Part shown: piece after piece, positions 22,164 through 33,672 of the stretch
How positions within the stretch are numbered: the stretch's first letter is position 1
How the letters are laid out: every line of letters begins with the position of its first letter
Source of the DNA: Nageia nagi
Taxonomy: Eukaryota > Pinophyta
Direction of reading: 5' to 3'
NCBI GenBank assembly: GCA_050084985.1
Contig: JBITNC010000001.1
Coordinates: 60,698,001 to 60,762,000 of the forward strand
DNA length: 64,000 nt
Notes under the pieces: model-generated
The model's input: only the letters and a program-made list of their open reading frames with translations
Databases searched by the model: none
Told to the model about the DNA's origin: nothing
Position numbers and translations under genes: made by a program

Positions 22164-24221
22164 AATGTAATATTGGAGTAGAGAGAGAGGAGAAGATAGA
22201 AAGAAAGTGTAAGAGAGCTCTCCTCCATAAGAAATCAAATCAAAGATGAGAACTTGACATCTTGAGAAGTAATAGAATTTAGATTCTAAATAAGGCTTAA
22301 CTACTTAACCATTTGAGTAAATGGTTTACAACAATATAATCATCAAACATAAATGGTTATTATTTACAAGTAGTCATTCAACATTATGTTGACATGATGA
22401 GACTCCATGAGCTTGTATACTTGAAGTAACCTACAAACTTGTAAACTGTAAGCTACAAGAAACTCATAAACAAGATTATTTATATGCATCATACATTCAT
22501 TTCAACATAAGATAAATGAATCAAATAATTTTATACATCAAATGATCACTATAATTCATGCTAAACAAGCCTATAATCACACTATAAATCATCATAAACA
22601 TACTAATAAAACCTATATTCACCTATTGTATAACAAATATATGCTTATCAATATGTACATATCAATTCATTATACTCTCTAAAGTGTATAAACAAGTTAT
22701 TTTCATGTGGATAACTTAGTATAATAGTGCACATAAGGGGATTATATAACAAAATATACTTCTAGAAGTGAAATATAAGAGTTCCTAAGAGTTTGTACTT
22801 TACTCTCTCTTAAGGAAAACTTTACCATCCTAAAATATGCTATGAGTTCATATAACTTCATCTTAAATTATTATTTTTTTACATCCTTTCTGTATACAAG
22901 TTGATATGAAGTTGACATCATTTAAGAATAATTTTCCCCCCTTGAGGGCAACTTCATCTAAAGAAAGGCTTAAATAAATGGAAAAATATGATTAAATTAT
23001 CCATATGTTGATACACATATCATTTAACATGCTTGTCTTAATGTAATTAAGCATCCATTATATTAAATAAATATCATACTTATTTAAGTACATTGATGCA
23101 CATAAGATCCTATAGAAAAGGTCAAAATCCAATTGATTTTACTATTGGGTGTTTAACATATAAACTAATTTAACACCCAATAATTAGATTTCAATTACCA
23201 ATCCTTATTTATAACTACTAAGTATCCTCTTTTACTAAAATCTTGGAATGAGAGGAACTTGAGTAGTTACATGTTGCCTCAATTTCTTTAACTCCTCAAT
23301 TAACTCTTGTATACATTTAAGGAGCAATTATCTCATAGCAATGAGCTCATTTTTCTCCTTATTGATCATGTCACATGCTTGATCTTCCACTACCCTTTTC
23401 CTCTTGAATACTTTACATCAAAAACATGGTTCATTGACAAACTTATTTGCATGCTCCATTAACAAAGCATTTACCAAATCTCTTAATTGTAATGTGTCCC
23501 TAGTAGTAGTTGGAGCGAATTGTAAATCTATTGATGAATCTCTCCTAGCATTATTTTGTACAACTTATCGTACATCCCCCTCATTTGGAAGTAGCCTAAG
23601 TGAGTTGGGATCTAGTTTTCCATAATTAGAATTATGTCGCTTAGTTCATATGTTGATTGCTATTTATAGAGTAAGCATTACTTTGTGAAGCAATAAATGT
23701 CATCAACTCCTTTAATTGAGTTGTTCATACTTACGTATACAATATTTATTAAAGCAATATCATGTATCTAATCATTTTGTGCCAAAGTTAAGGCTTATAA
23801 ATGATAACATCAACTATAAAAGATGAAAAACTTGTAAACTTTTTTTCCTTTGAATTTTCAAAAATAAGTGTTCATTGAAAGAATAATTTTGTATCATATA
23901 ACCAAACATAAGAAGCTAAAATTTTTCCATCATAATCTTCCAAAAGATTATGGTAATCACCAAGAATATTTTTCTTGCCTTAAACTAATTAAGGTGAGTA
24001 TTATTTTCATTAAGGTACTAATCTATGCCATCATCAAGTTAGGAAATAACATTAATTTCCAATTTGACCATACCATTAGTCAAGATGTATAACGATATAA
24101 TACATAACCATAAGCTCAAAAGTCATATTTATATGCATACATTCTTATCCCTTTTGAAGTGGAGGTTTACGGTCTCAATCAACAATATTATAAATTAGAT
24201 GAAGAACAAATCACAAAATAT
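22164..24221 (-). mobile_element. Element E 3' region, non-coding, with PPT-like repeats
   Basis: The first 0.7 kb aligns with the 3' region of copia-A (18491-19250). Purine-rich minus-strand words of the form AACTTCA-flanked CTTAAGGGGGAG occur at about 22800, 22935 and again at 25095. A minus-strand stretch around 23320-23640 reads like protein in part (QLRDLVNALLMEHANKFVNE, EKNELIAMR), possibly a gag remnant, but I cannot assign it to a family. Confidence 0.45.
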
Positions 24222-24412
24222 CATCTTAATTATATCACATAATCAAGATTTACAAGTCATAAGCCACAAACTACCAACTTGACTATGCCACCTAGTCAAT
24301 ATTTACAAGCCATAGGACACAAATGCCAACTTGACTATGCCACCTAGTCAAGATTATGAGCCATAGGCCACAAATGCCAACTTGACTATTATACCTAGTT
24401 AAGATGCATATG
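24222..24412. repeat. ~54-bp tandem repeat
   Basis: Three close copies plus a partial one of a unit containing ccacaaatgccaacttgactatgccacctagtcaaga. Starts are near 24251, 24305 and 24358. Confidence 0.85.
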
Positions 24413-24540
24413 ATGGAAGAAACTAACATGGATTGAGTTTTCATCAATATAAAAACATACTTCTCAATAATAGGAGTAAAATGAAATCAATTCATAATAT
24501 ATAATCTTCCTAAAATTGGAAGTATCAATAAAATCATTGT

Positions 24541-24765
24541 AATTTTGGAGAAAGGAAAACCATGTTAACCACTCCAACAATTTTCAATCATGGAGAAGGG
24601 AAAATATTTTTAACAACTTCATCAATTTGTAATCATGGAGAAGGGAAAACATTTTTAACCACTCCATCAATTTGTAATTTTGGAGGAAAAACCTTTTTAA
24701 ACTACTCCAATAGTTTACAATTTTGGATAAGAGAAAACCTTTTTAACCACTCCATCCATTAAAAC
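24541..24765. repeat. ~45-bp tandem repeat
   Basis: Five units built on ttaaccactccatcaatttgtaat...ggagaagggaaaac; starts near 24565, 24610, 24655, 24697 and 24743. Because 45 is a multiple of three the plus strand stays open as a 15-residue repeat, but this is a by-product with no sign of being a gene. Confidence 0.9.
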
Positions 24766-25324
24766 TTGCAAACAATTCATTATCATGGATATAAATTCCC
24801 AAAATAGAAGTAGAATAGTGCACTAAAAGTCATCATATAGATACCAAGCCAATACTTATAGTCACTTGTTGTACACACAATACAACAACCCTCATAAGGA
24901 TGAAGTAATTATGATAAGAATTCATACTTCAATCTTTATTGATGATAACTTTAACCACCCAAGCAATTAGGGTATAGGTAAACATATCAAAGAAGTTTTA
25001 TTTTGATGGGAAATAATCACAAAATCACATCCAAAATTCACTGCTTAATAAAACTTGCTTGAATTTTAAAAATATGCTTTGTTATGAAGTTAATAATTCT
25101 CCCTTTTAAGAGTAACTTCATTAATAATTGTAACATATTACTAAGCTCTACAAATTTAGAGAGGAATGTACACTTCCAAAAGGTACTCGTACACTTCCTT
25201 TTCAAAGCAAAAGCAATCCATATTGTATCAATGTAACAAGATTTATTAATCAAATAATAATTATTCTATACATTAATGGTGTTAAGAAAGAAGACATTCA
25301 CACTATTAACAACCAAATAGGAAG

Positions 25325-25935
25325 AATAATTCATTATCACACTAATCAATGGTAATATGCTAGATATCCATATGATCAAATAGTATCCTCAATAACTTGA
25401 ATGTGGAGAAAGTTTTAAAATGTTTTACTCCAAAAGATATTAACCAATGTGAACAAACCAAACATTTTGAGGATCAATTTTCTATCCAAAAAAAATGTGC
25501 ACAACCATTCAAATTTGGAGAAAGTTCACAACATTCATTATCACACTAATCAATGGTCATATGCTAGATATCCATACAATCAAACAATATCCTTAATAAC
25601 TTGAATGTGGAGAAAGCTTAAAAAGTTTTTACTCCAAAAAATATATTAACCAATGTGAACAAACCAAACATTTTGAAGAGCAATTTTCTATCCAAAAAAA
25701 ATGTGCACAACCATTCAAATTTGGTGAAAGTTCACAATCTTTCTAATCCAATAAGGATATCAACCAATGTGCAAAAACCAAAAATTTTAAGGATAAATTT
25801 TCTATCCAAAAAAAATGCACAACCATTCAAATTTGGAGAAAGTTCACAACCTTTCCAATCCAACAAGGATATAAACAACCAAAAGTTTGAAGATACATTT
25901 TTCATCCAACCAAGGATATTAAAAAATGTGCATAA
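25325..25935. repeat. Nested ~206-bp and ~114-bp tandem repeats
   Basis: The landmark taaccaatgtgaacaaacca occurs at 25441 and 25647 and a variant at 25761. The words ttctatccaaaaaaaatg and gcacaaccattcaaatttgg recur three times and cattatcacactaatcaatgg twice. Two ~206-bp units are followed by a shorter ~114-bp unit and a decayed one. Confidence 0.88.
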
Positions 25936-27430
25936 TCATAAAGTTTGAAGAAAAGTTTCATTAATTTTAATTTCAAACAATATGCACATCCAAGCATAAT
26001 AAATTTTTCAGCCAAGGAAAAAAATATGCATAATCTTAAATATTTTCAATTTTTTTATAATTTTAAACAATGTGCACATCCAAATACCATAACTTTCAAA
26101 TTGGAATAACTTTCTCAAAAGTGCACATTGTAAAAAATTACAAGTTGATCAAGTTGTTAACTAAATCAAGTAACTATTCAAATTGTTTGATAAACACCAA
26201 AGTAACTTAGCATATTAAATTGAACCAATTTGTGAAACAAATTAACCAAATTGTTCATTGTTGTAATTATAAGGCTTATATAACTTTGTGCAACTAAAAT
26301 AATTGTAAATTATAATTTGAACTATTAGTTGCATTGCAATTTGTAGTTTGTAAGTTAATAACTTGTAGTTTGAAAGTTAGTAACTTATTTGTATATTGTA
26401 TTAGTATCTTGTAATTGCACTTATAAACTTAGTTGTAGGTTAATATAATCTACAATTATTGGTTAGTGCACTTTACCTTAAGTTTTGAGCATAATATAAA
26501 TTGTATTGAATGAGTCATGTTTATGGCCATCAAACTCATTTGCTTGAGCTATGTGATGATTATGAGAAGTATAATAGTATGGTTTATTTGTTATGCAATT
26601 ACTGACTATTTCTTTGACTTGAATTCTTCTTCCCTCTTGTTTTCCTTCTTCCAAAGTTGATCATTCCTTTTCTCAATCACCTTTATTCTCGTAATAGGAT
26701 GGTTTATTTTCCTATGCTTAGAAGACATTATGAGATGATCCTATTTGTAATTATGAAGATAAGGTTTAGAACAACTTTATCAAAAATTAATACCTTTCTT
26801 AAAAGAAAATATTTGTCATCAAGTTGATAAACATATCTAAATCCCATAAGCTTAGTTATGATGACATCATAAGAGGTTGTATTTACCATTTTGCAAAAAA
26901 AAATAATATTAAACTTTTTAATTTTGCAAAAAAATGGTTTGTAATATATTTGATAATTTTTGGCATAGTTAAATATTACAAAAAAATAAAGGTATGCCTT
27001 CAAACTTTGTTAATTTATTAAAACTTTATCTAAATGTATCAACTATTGCAAGGTAAATTTGGTTTTAAAATTTGTAATAATTTGTAAAATTCATATAAAA
27101 CATTGTTGCATTGATAAAAAATATTTGCTTTGCAAAGTAATTTTTAAACTATGTTAAAAAAATTATAAACTTCAAAAAATAATAGGACTTATGCACCATA
27201 CTTCATAAATGTGCATTATCCATATGCATCATACCTCATAAATAGTTTGAAGTGAGCACTCAGTAATATTTTATGAAATACCCATAACACATTATGATAA
27301 TCCATTCCACTACAATGTGGGTTTTAGCCACATGAATTTTTAATAAATGATGAAAGGACATGGTTAAACTTATCATGGGTTCAAATAATGTCCATATCAA
27401 TCCAATTAAACATATTAAAAAATTCTTATT
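25936..27430. other. AT-rich interior of element E
   Basis: Very AT-rich with short open frames on both strands and no motif. No second copy recognised in the window. It ends where the first LTR of copia-F begins. Confidence 0.4.
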
Positions 27431-27945
27431 TGTAGACAACTCAGCTACGCTGTAACGGATGTCCACACCTTACTCTCGAGCTCCCATAGTAGCACTCGCT
27501 GGAAGAATACTGGCAGAGGTTGCAGAGTCTAACTTTACACTCAACAATTGCATCTACTTGAAAGTCTCATGAGCCTTTTCAGAAAACCGATTATGCCAAT
27601 ATCCTTAGATTTATGCCATCCATGTAACGGTAGCTGCATCACATATTTTGTAAAGTAGTACATGGGCTTTCTATCTGTAATAGAACTCACAACTAACACA
27701 TTCAATTTGAAACCATTTTTTGCCACTCTTTGATGAATGTTTGCTGGGTGCCACACTTTGGAAAAAAAGCTGGCAAAAGTTACAGTTTTTCACTTCTTCT
27801 TTCTGAAAAGATTTGTATCTCCATTGTTGGCTATGTGAAGCTTCATGTTTGAAGCTCTTTGATTGTAATCTTGCTCCATTGTAAGTTCAGTTAATGCAAT
27901 CTATTATCTTATGTTCCAATATTGTGTAATTATCTAAATTATTCA
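27431..27945 (+). repeat. Copia-F LTR 1
   Basis: 515 bp, starts TGTAGACAAC and ends ATTATTCA. About 94% identical by hand count to 30932-31445; most of the roughly 30 differences are C/T or G/A transitions, as cytosine methylation decay would give. It is followed by TT and the PBS. Confidence 0.95.
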
Positions 27946-27947
27946 TT

Positions 27948-27960
27948 TGGTATCAGAGCA
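27948..27960 (+). other. Copia-F primer-binding site, first unit
   Basis: TGGTATCAGAGCA, exact match to the PBS that pairs with the 3' end of plant initiator tRNA-Met. The same sequence is at 31448-31460 after the second LTR. Confidence 0.93.
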
Positions 27961-28051
27961 AGTTGGGTCTGAGCTGGGTTTGAGAAAGCCTGTGGCTTCT
28001 AGCAATTACAAAAGTTGCTTGTAGTGTTTTGGTTTCTTGTTTGCAAGTATA

Positions 28052-28680
28052 ATGGCCAGGAACACAAGCTCATCCATTCCATTCCAGAGTTTGATGGCAG
28101 TGACTATGGATATTAGAGCATCAAGATACAAACTTTGCTCACTGGAAAAGATTTGTGGGATGTTGTTGATGATGGCTATGTAGAGCCAGCAGATTGGAGC
28201 TCTCTTTCAGTAGATGATAAGAAAGCTATGAAGGAATGTAGGAGCAAGAAATCTCTTGCCTTGTCTCATCTCCAAGTAGATCTTGATAGGAGCATTTTTC
28301 CAAGAATTACAGGCTACAAGATAGCCAAAGAGGCTTGGGCTGTGTTGAAGGCAGGATTCCAAGGGAGTGATCAAGTGAAGGAGGTAAAATTGCAGACTCT
28401 AAGGATAGAATTTGAGAATTTAAAAATGAAGGAGAGTGAAAAAGCTTTAGATTATTGTGTTAGAGTGAAAGAGATTGTGAACAAAATGCTAACTCTTGGA
28501 GAGACCTTGGAGAAGGCCATTGTAATCAAAAAAATTCCGATATCTCTTACCAAGAAGTGGCATCACATTGCTGTGATATTGATGGAGACAAAAGACCTCT
28601 CTCAAATGGAGATAGATTCTCTCATTAGCTGCCTTATGTCTCATGAAGAAATGGTTGATGATGAACCAGTCCAATCTAGT
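28052..28680 (+). pseudogene. Copia-F unit 1 gag, truncated
   Basis: Starts at ATG 28052 (MARNTSSSIP) as in unit 2. One base is missing in the run after catccattcc, which shifts the frame, and TGG to TAG adds a stop (TATTAG at about 28112). From 28135 the correct gag frame is open: LLTGKDLWDVVDDGYVEPAD, ITGYKIAKEAWAVLKAGFQG and LKMKESEKALDYCVRVKEIV, the copia gag (UBN2-type) core. It ends at QSSK where the deletion joins it to integrase out of frame. The RGG-rich part and zinc knuckle are absent, so RNA binding is lost. Confidence 0.92.
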
Positions 28681-28685
28681 AAAGA

Positions 28686-28993
28686 TAGCAAACTACATCT
28701 TGAATAGGTGTTCCACTAGTGCGGTTGATGGCAAGACCCCCTATGAGGCTTGGTATGATAAGAAGCCTACTGTCCAGCATTTTAGAGTTTTTGGGTGTTT
28801 GGCATATGCTCATGTGCCAAAGGAGCATAGAAAAAAGTTGGATGCAAAGAGTGAACCATGTGTGTTCATTGGATATAGTGATGAGAGTAAAGCATATAGG
28901 CTTTACAACCCAAAACCAAGAAAACACTTGTCTCCCAAGATGTCATTTTTGAGGAGGGGAAAGTGTATGGACAGTAGCAAAAATGCATTGTAG
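28686..28993 (+). pseudogene. Copia-F unit 1 integrase C-terminal piece
   Basis: From the deletion junction the frame reads IANYILNRCSTSAVDGKTPY, EAWYDKKPTVQHFRVFGCLA and HRKKLDAKSEPCVFIGY, the post-catalytic region of copia integrase that leads into the chromodomain-like linker. The catalytic core is absent. The frame ends at 28993 and the polyprotein continues in another frame from 29008, so a frameshift near 28950-29000 separates it from RT. Confidence 0.9.
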
Positions 28994-29007
28994 ACATTGG
29001 AGGAGGA

Positions 29008-30956
29008 GTGACCAGCCATGAAGATACTTCACAAGTAAAGAATGTGCAGCCCAAGAGATCAAATTCTCTTCCAAACCTCCAAGTGGTGCCTCCAAGTCCT
29101 CCATCAAGTCCATCTCAAAGCTCAAAATCCACTCCCAGCTCACCTTCAAGTGGTGGCTCTCCAAATGTGATCCAAGAAGTGATGAAGATCAAGAGAGGTA
29201 AAAGACACTTTCAAAACCATCCTCCTTCTCAAGTTTTAGATCAAAATTTCCATCAAAGATTAACAAGAAGTCAATTTCATGAAATGGAGAAGTTTGTTAA
29301 GCAATTTAGCAATATGGAACTTGATGAGGATCCAAAGGGTGAGATGGTGAACTATGCTTTGTGTGCAGCCAAAAATACTAATATTTCTATTTTTGATCCA
29401 TCTTGTTATGAGGAAGCTTGCACCAAAAATGTGTGGGTGAAGGCTATGCAAGAGGAGCTTCACTCCATAAACAAAAAGGAAACTTGGGAACTTTGTGAGT
29501 TGCCCAAAGGAAAGAGGTGTGTGGGCTCCAAGTGGGTCTACAAGACCAAGTACAATAGTGATGGTACCATAGAGAGACACAAAGAAAGATTGGTTGCTAA
29601 AGGCTTCACACAAAAACATGGTGTAGACTTTGAAGAGACTTTTGCACCGGTTGCAAGGCAAGAAATAGTAAGGTTGCTCCTTTCAATGGCTGCCCAAAAC
29701 CATTGGAGTGTTTACCACATGGATGTGAAGAGTGCATTCTTGAATGGTTACTTGGATGAAGAGGTTTTTGTACAGCAGCCTCAAGGTTTTCAAGTGCAAG
29801 GTAAAGAACATCATGTGTACAAGCTCAAGAAGGCCTTGTATGGTCTTAAGCAAGCTCCAAGAGCTTGGTACACTCGCATAGATGGATACTTTCAGAATTT
29901 TGGACTCATGAGGAGCAAGAATGAGCCAACACTCTACATCAAGAGAGAAGGTAATTAGATTTTTCTTGTTCTCTTTATGTTGATGATTTGATATATATGG
30001 GAAGTGATCCCATCTTGAACAACAAATTTAAGACCAATTTGATGAATGAGTTTGAAATGAAGGATTTGGGCCTTATGAGGTACTTTCTTGGCATGGAGGT
30101 CCACCAATGTCAAGAAGAGTTTTTTGTTTGTCAAAGTAAATATGCAAGGGACATGCTTTCTAAGTATGGTATGATGAATTGTACTGCTGTTCACAATCCT
30201 GTAGCACATGGTGAGTTGCTTTGTAAGGATGATGGTGCTCCAAAAGCAAGTGTGATAGAATTTAGAAGCATAGTTGGCAGCCTTATGTTCCTTTGCAACA
30301 CTAGGCCTGATATACAATTTGCTGTCCCTTTGGTATCTAGATACATGAATGATCCTTCTATTTTGCATTTGAAGGCTGTAAAATGCATTTTGAGGTATGT
30401 CAAAGGTACCATTGGTTATGGTCTTCACTACTCTCATGTTGAAAAGTTTAAGCTTGTTGGTTTTAGTGACAGTGATTGGGGTAGCAATTTGGATGATAGG
30501 AAGTCCACTTCTGGGCAATGTTTCTCACTTAGTTTAGGAATGATAACATGGAGTTCTAAGAAGCAATCTACAGTTGCTCTCTCTTCTTGTGAGGCTGAGT
30601 ATATAGCCCTCACCATAGCTAGTGCACAAGCCTTATGGCTAAGGAAACTACTTGATGAAATTGGTGAGAAACAACATGGACCAACAATTATTTACTGTGA
30701 CAACCAAAGTGCCATTCAGTTGGCACACAATCCCATCCACCAAAATATGTCAAAGCACTTCCAACTCAAGTACCACTTCATTCATGACATGGTGGAGAAG
30801 GACCAAATTGAGCTTCACTATTGCAACACCAAGATCAACTTGGCTGATATTTTCACAAAAGGTGTTATCAAAGCTCAATATGTGATGCTCAAAGACTCCA
30901 TGGTGAGTCCTCTTTACATCAAGGGGGAGAATGTAGACAACTCAGCTACATTGTAA
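29008..30956 (+). pseudogene. Copia-F unit 1 reverse transcriptase and RNase H
   Basis: 29008-29958 holds the linker and RT N-terminal half: TWELCELPKGKRCVGSKWVY, RLVAKGFTQKHGVDFEETFA, YHMDVKSAFLNGYLDEEVFV (motif A Asp intact) and LYGLKQAPRAWY. A stop at 29956 and a one-base shift follow, then LYVDDLIYMGS (catalytic YVDD intact) and the frame 29988-30956 with MKDLGLMRYFLGMEV, SIVGSLMFL, and RNase H DSDWGSNLDDRKSTSGQ, SSCEAEYIAL, YCDNQSAIQL and LADIFTKG. The end overlaps the LTR by 25 bp. This is the best preserved coding sequence in the window, with one break in RT, and would make cDNA from element RNA if whole. Confidence 0.95.
30921..30931 (+). other. Copia-F polypurine tract
   Basis: AAGGGGGAGAA directly before the LTR start TGTAGACAAC; the position and composition of the plus-strand primer. 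Confidence 0.9.
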
Positions 30957-31445
30957 TGGACATCCACACCTTTCTCTTGAGCTCCCATAGCAGCGCTCAT
31001 TGGAAGAATACTGGTAGAGGTTGCAGAGTCTAACTTTACACTCAATAATTGCATCTACTCGAAAGTCTCATGAGCCTTTTTAGAAAACTGATTATGCCAA
31101 TATCCTTAGATTATTTCCGTCCATGTAACGGTAGCTACATCACATATTTTGTAAAATAGTACATGGGCTTTCTATCTATAATAGAACTCACAACTAACAC
31201 ATTCAATTTGAAACCATTTTCCGCCACTCTTTGATGAATGTTCGCTGGGTGCCACACGTTGGAAAAAAGTTGGCAAAAGTTACAGTTTTTCACTTCTTCT
31301 TTCTGAAAAGATTTGTATCTCCATTGTTGGCTATGTGAAGCTTCATGTTTGAAGCTCTTTGATTGTAATCTTGCTCCATTGTAAGTTTAGTTAATGCAAT
31401 CTATTATCTTATGTTCCAATATTGTGTAATTGTCTAAATTATTCA
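30932..31445 (+). repeat. Copia-F LTR 2, shared by both units
   Basis: 514 bp; TGTAGACAAC to ATTATTCA. It is preceded by the PPT of unit 1 and followed by the PBS of unit 2, so one LTR serves both. This arrangement fits LTR-LTR unequal recombination between elements. Confidence 0.95.
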
Positions 31446-31551
31446 TTTGGTATCAGAGCAAGTTGGGTCTGAGCTGGGTTTGAGAAAGCCTGTGGCTTCT
31501 AGCAATTGAAAAAGTTGCTTGTAGTGTTTTGGTTTCTTGTTTGCAGGCATA

Positions 31552-32500
31552 ATGGCTAGCAACACAAGCTCATCCATTCCCATTCCAGAGTTTGATGGTA
31601 GTGACTATGGATATTGGAGCATCAAGATACAAACTTTGCTCACTGGCAAAGATTTGTGGGATGTTGTTGATGATGGCTATGTAGAGCCAGCAGATTGGAG
31701 CTCTCTTTCAGTTGATGATAAGAAAGCTATGAAGGAATTTAGGAGCAATAACTCTCTTGCCTTGTCTCATCTCCAAGCAACTCTTGATAGGAGCATTTTT
31801 CCAAGAATTACAGGCTGCAAGATAGCCAAAGAGGCTTGGGCTATGTTGAAGGTAGGATTCCAAGGGATGTGATCAAGTGAAGGAGGTAAAATTGCAGACT
31901 CTAAGGATAGAATTTGAGAATTTAAAAATGAAGGAGAGTGAAAAAGCTTCAGATTATTGTGTTAGAGTGAAAGAGATTGTGAACAAAATGCTAACTCTTG
32001 GAGAGACCTTGGAGAAGGCCATTGTAATCAAAAAAATTCTGAGATCTCTTACCAAGAAGTGGCATCACATTGCTGTGATATTGATGGAGACAAAAGACTT
32101 CTCTCAAATGGAGATAGATTCTCTCATTGGCTGCCTTATGTCTCATGAAGAAATGGTTAATGATGAACTAGTCCAATCCAGTAAAGAGGAGAAAGCCTTT
32201 GCTGCAAAAGAAGGTGATTCTAGCTCAAATGGACAAGGTAGAGGCAGAGGTAGAGGCCAGCAAAGAGGGAGAGGTAGAGGTAGAGGAAGAGGAGGCTATT
32301 CCAACACAAGAGGAAGAGGTAGAAGCAATGGTGACAAGAGGAATGCTCAATGTTACTACTGCAACAAGTATGGGCATTATGAGAGGGAGTGTAGAGCAAA
32401 ACAAGATGCAAATGGTGATGGAAAAGTGGCAAATTATGGAGAAGAAGAAGAGTATGGTGAAACTCTCTTTCTTTCCATGGAGGAGACAGCCAATATGGCT
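31552..32500 (+). pseudogene. Copia-F unit 2 gag with RGG domain and zinc knuckle
   Basis: Start ATG 31552 (MASNTSSSIPIPEFDGSDYG), preferred over 31537 because it gives the family N-terminus and matches unit 1. The frame runs to 31872, where one extra T (GGATGTG against GGAGTG in unit 1) shifts it; gag continues at 31877-32953. An arginine-glycine-rich tract follows at 32235-32340, then an intact CX2CX4HX4C knuckle CYYCNKYGHYEREC at 32351-32393. Gag would form the virus-like particle and bind genomic RNA through these basic and zinc-binding parts. One frameshift breaks it. Confidence 0.93.
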
Positions 32501-33672
32501 GAAACAAAACAAGAGGAGACTTGGTTGTTGGACTCTGGATGTTCAAACCATATGACCGGTAAGGGGGAGCTACTTTCATCCATGGACCATTCCTACAAGT
32601 CAAGTATCAAGCTTGGCAATAATTCTGCAATTGAGGTGGCTGGTAAAGGCATGCTTGAGGTGCCTACCAAGCATGGGATGAAGAAGATGCACAATGTGTA
32701 TCACACTCCGGATATGGCTCATAGTTTGTTGAGTATTGGGAAAATGTTGGAAAATAACTACAAGCTAGTCTTTGATGAGGGTAAGTGTGAAATTTTTGAT
32801 AAGAACCATGGGCATAAGTTAGTTTCTACTATTAAAATGTCTCCAAATCATTTATTCCCATTGAAACTTGGAGAAAAGGGGTATAATATTCTTGCAAATG
32901 TGGCTGTTAAAGATGAGTCTTGGTTATATGGCATCTTAGATTTGGACATGTAAATTTCAGTAGTTTGAAACTATCTCATGAGCTAGTTCATGGTTTACCT
33001 CTTGTTGAAAATCCAAAATCAGTTTGTGAAGGTTGTGTGTTGGGAAAGCAAACAAGGTAGAAATTTGATCATGGGAAAGCATGGAGGGCCTCATTCCCAC
33101 TACAGTTGGTTCATACTAATTTATGTGGACCAATGCAAAACAAAAGTATTGGTATGAGTTCTTATTTTATCACCTTCATTGATGATTTTAGTAGAATGTG
33201 TTGGGTCTATTTTTTGAAGCATAAAGATGAAGCATTTGAGTTTTTTAAAGAATTCAAAGAGATGGTTGAGAATGAATGTGAACATAAGATTAAATGTGTA
33301 AGGAGTGATAGAGGAGGAGAGTATTCTTCTACTATTTTTTCTGAGTTTTGCAAGCAAAATGGCATCAAAAAATAGTTTACTATAGCCTATACTCCTCAAC
33401 AAAATGGTGTGGCAGAGAGGAAGAATAGAACTCTCATGGAGATGGCAAGATGTTTGATGCAACCCAAAAAATTACATTACATGTATTAGGCTGAAGCAGT
33501 AAAGATAGCAAACTACATCTTGAATAGGTGTTCCACTAGTGTGGTTGATGGCAAGACCCCCTATGAGGCTTGGTATGATAAGAAGCCTACTGTCCGGCAT
33601 TTCAGAGTTTTTGGGTGTTTGGCATATGCTCATGTGCCAAAGGAGCATAGAAAAAAGTTGGATGCAAAGATG
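32501..33672 (+). pseudogene. Copia-F unit 2 protease and integrase
   Basis: Aspartic protease motif WLLDSGCSNHMTG at about 32521 (DSG intact), then the GAG-pre-integrase region (MHNVYHTPDMAHSLLSIGKM). A two-base insertion near 32925 shifts the frame before the integrase zinc-binding end (CEGCVLGKQTR). The core has HTNLCGPM at 33108-33130 where the first catalytic Asp is expected (usual HTDLCGPM), so Asp is Asn. Second Asp (RSDRGGEYSS) and Glu (QNGVAERKNR) are kept. Stops at about 33058, 33373 and 33487 interrupt it. The pieces end at KLDAK. Confidence 0.92.

Larger units (their letters stand above)
27431..31445 (+). mobile_element. Copia-F unit 1 (two LTRs, internal deletion)
   Basis: Plus-strand Ty1/copia element: LTR, PBS, gag N-terminal part, then directly the C-terminal part of integrase, RT and RNase H, a PPT AAGGGGGAGAA (30921-30931) and the second LTR. 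Compared with unit 2, 1318 bp (gag zinc knuckle, protease and integrase core) are missing, joined at the shared octamer AGTAAAGA. Its right LTR is also the left LTR of unit 2. No target duplication can be read because the right flank is unit 2. Confidence 0.92.
30932..33672 (+). mobile_element. Copia-F unit 2 (truncated in integrase)
   Basis: LTR 30932-31445, PBS 31448-31460, complete gag region, protease and integrase core, then an abrupt end at the codons for KLDAK (about 33672) followed by a scrambled junction. RT, RNase H and the right LTR are absent. It keeps precisely the part that unit 1 lost, so the two units together cover one whole copia genome. Confidence 0.92.

Noticed and set aside
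24562-24762. 66-codon frame encoding a 15-residue repeat
   Set aside because: Explained by a 45-bp tandem repeat whose length is a multiple of three; no start context or homologue.
24222-25935. CRISPR-like array
   Set aside because: Repeats are contiguous or near-contiguous, with no unique spacers of constant length, and the context is a plant retrotransposon.
32199-32603. Alternative open frames on both strands over the copia-F gag RGG region
   Set aside because: Purine-rich low-complexity DNA keeps several frames open; the gag frame is supported by flanking domains and the zinc knuckle.
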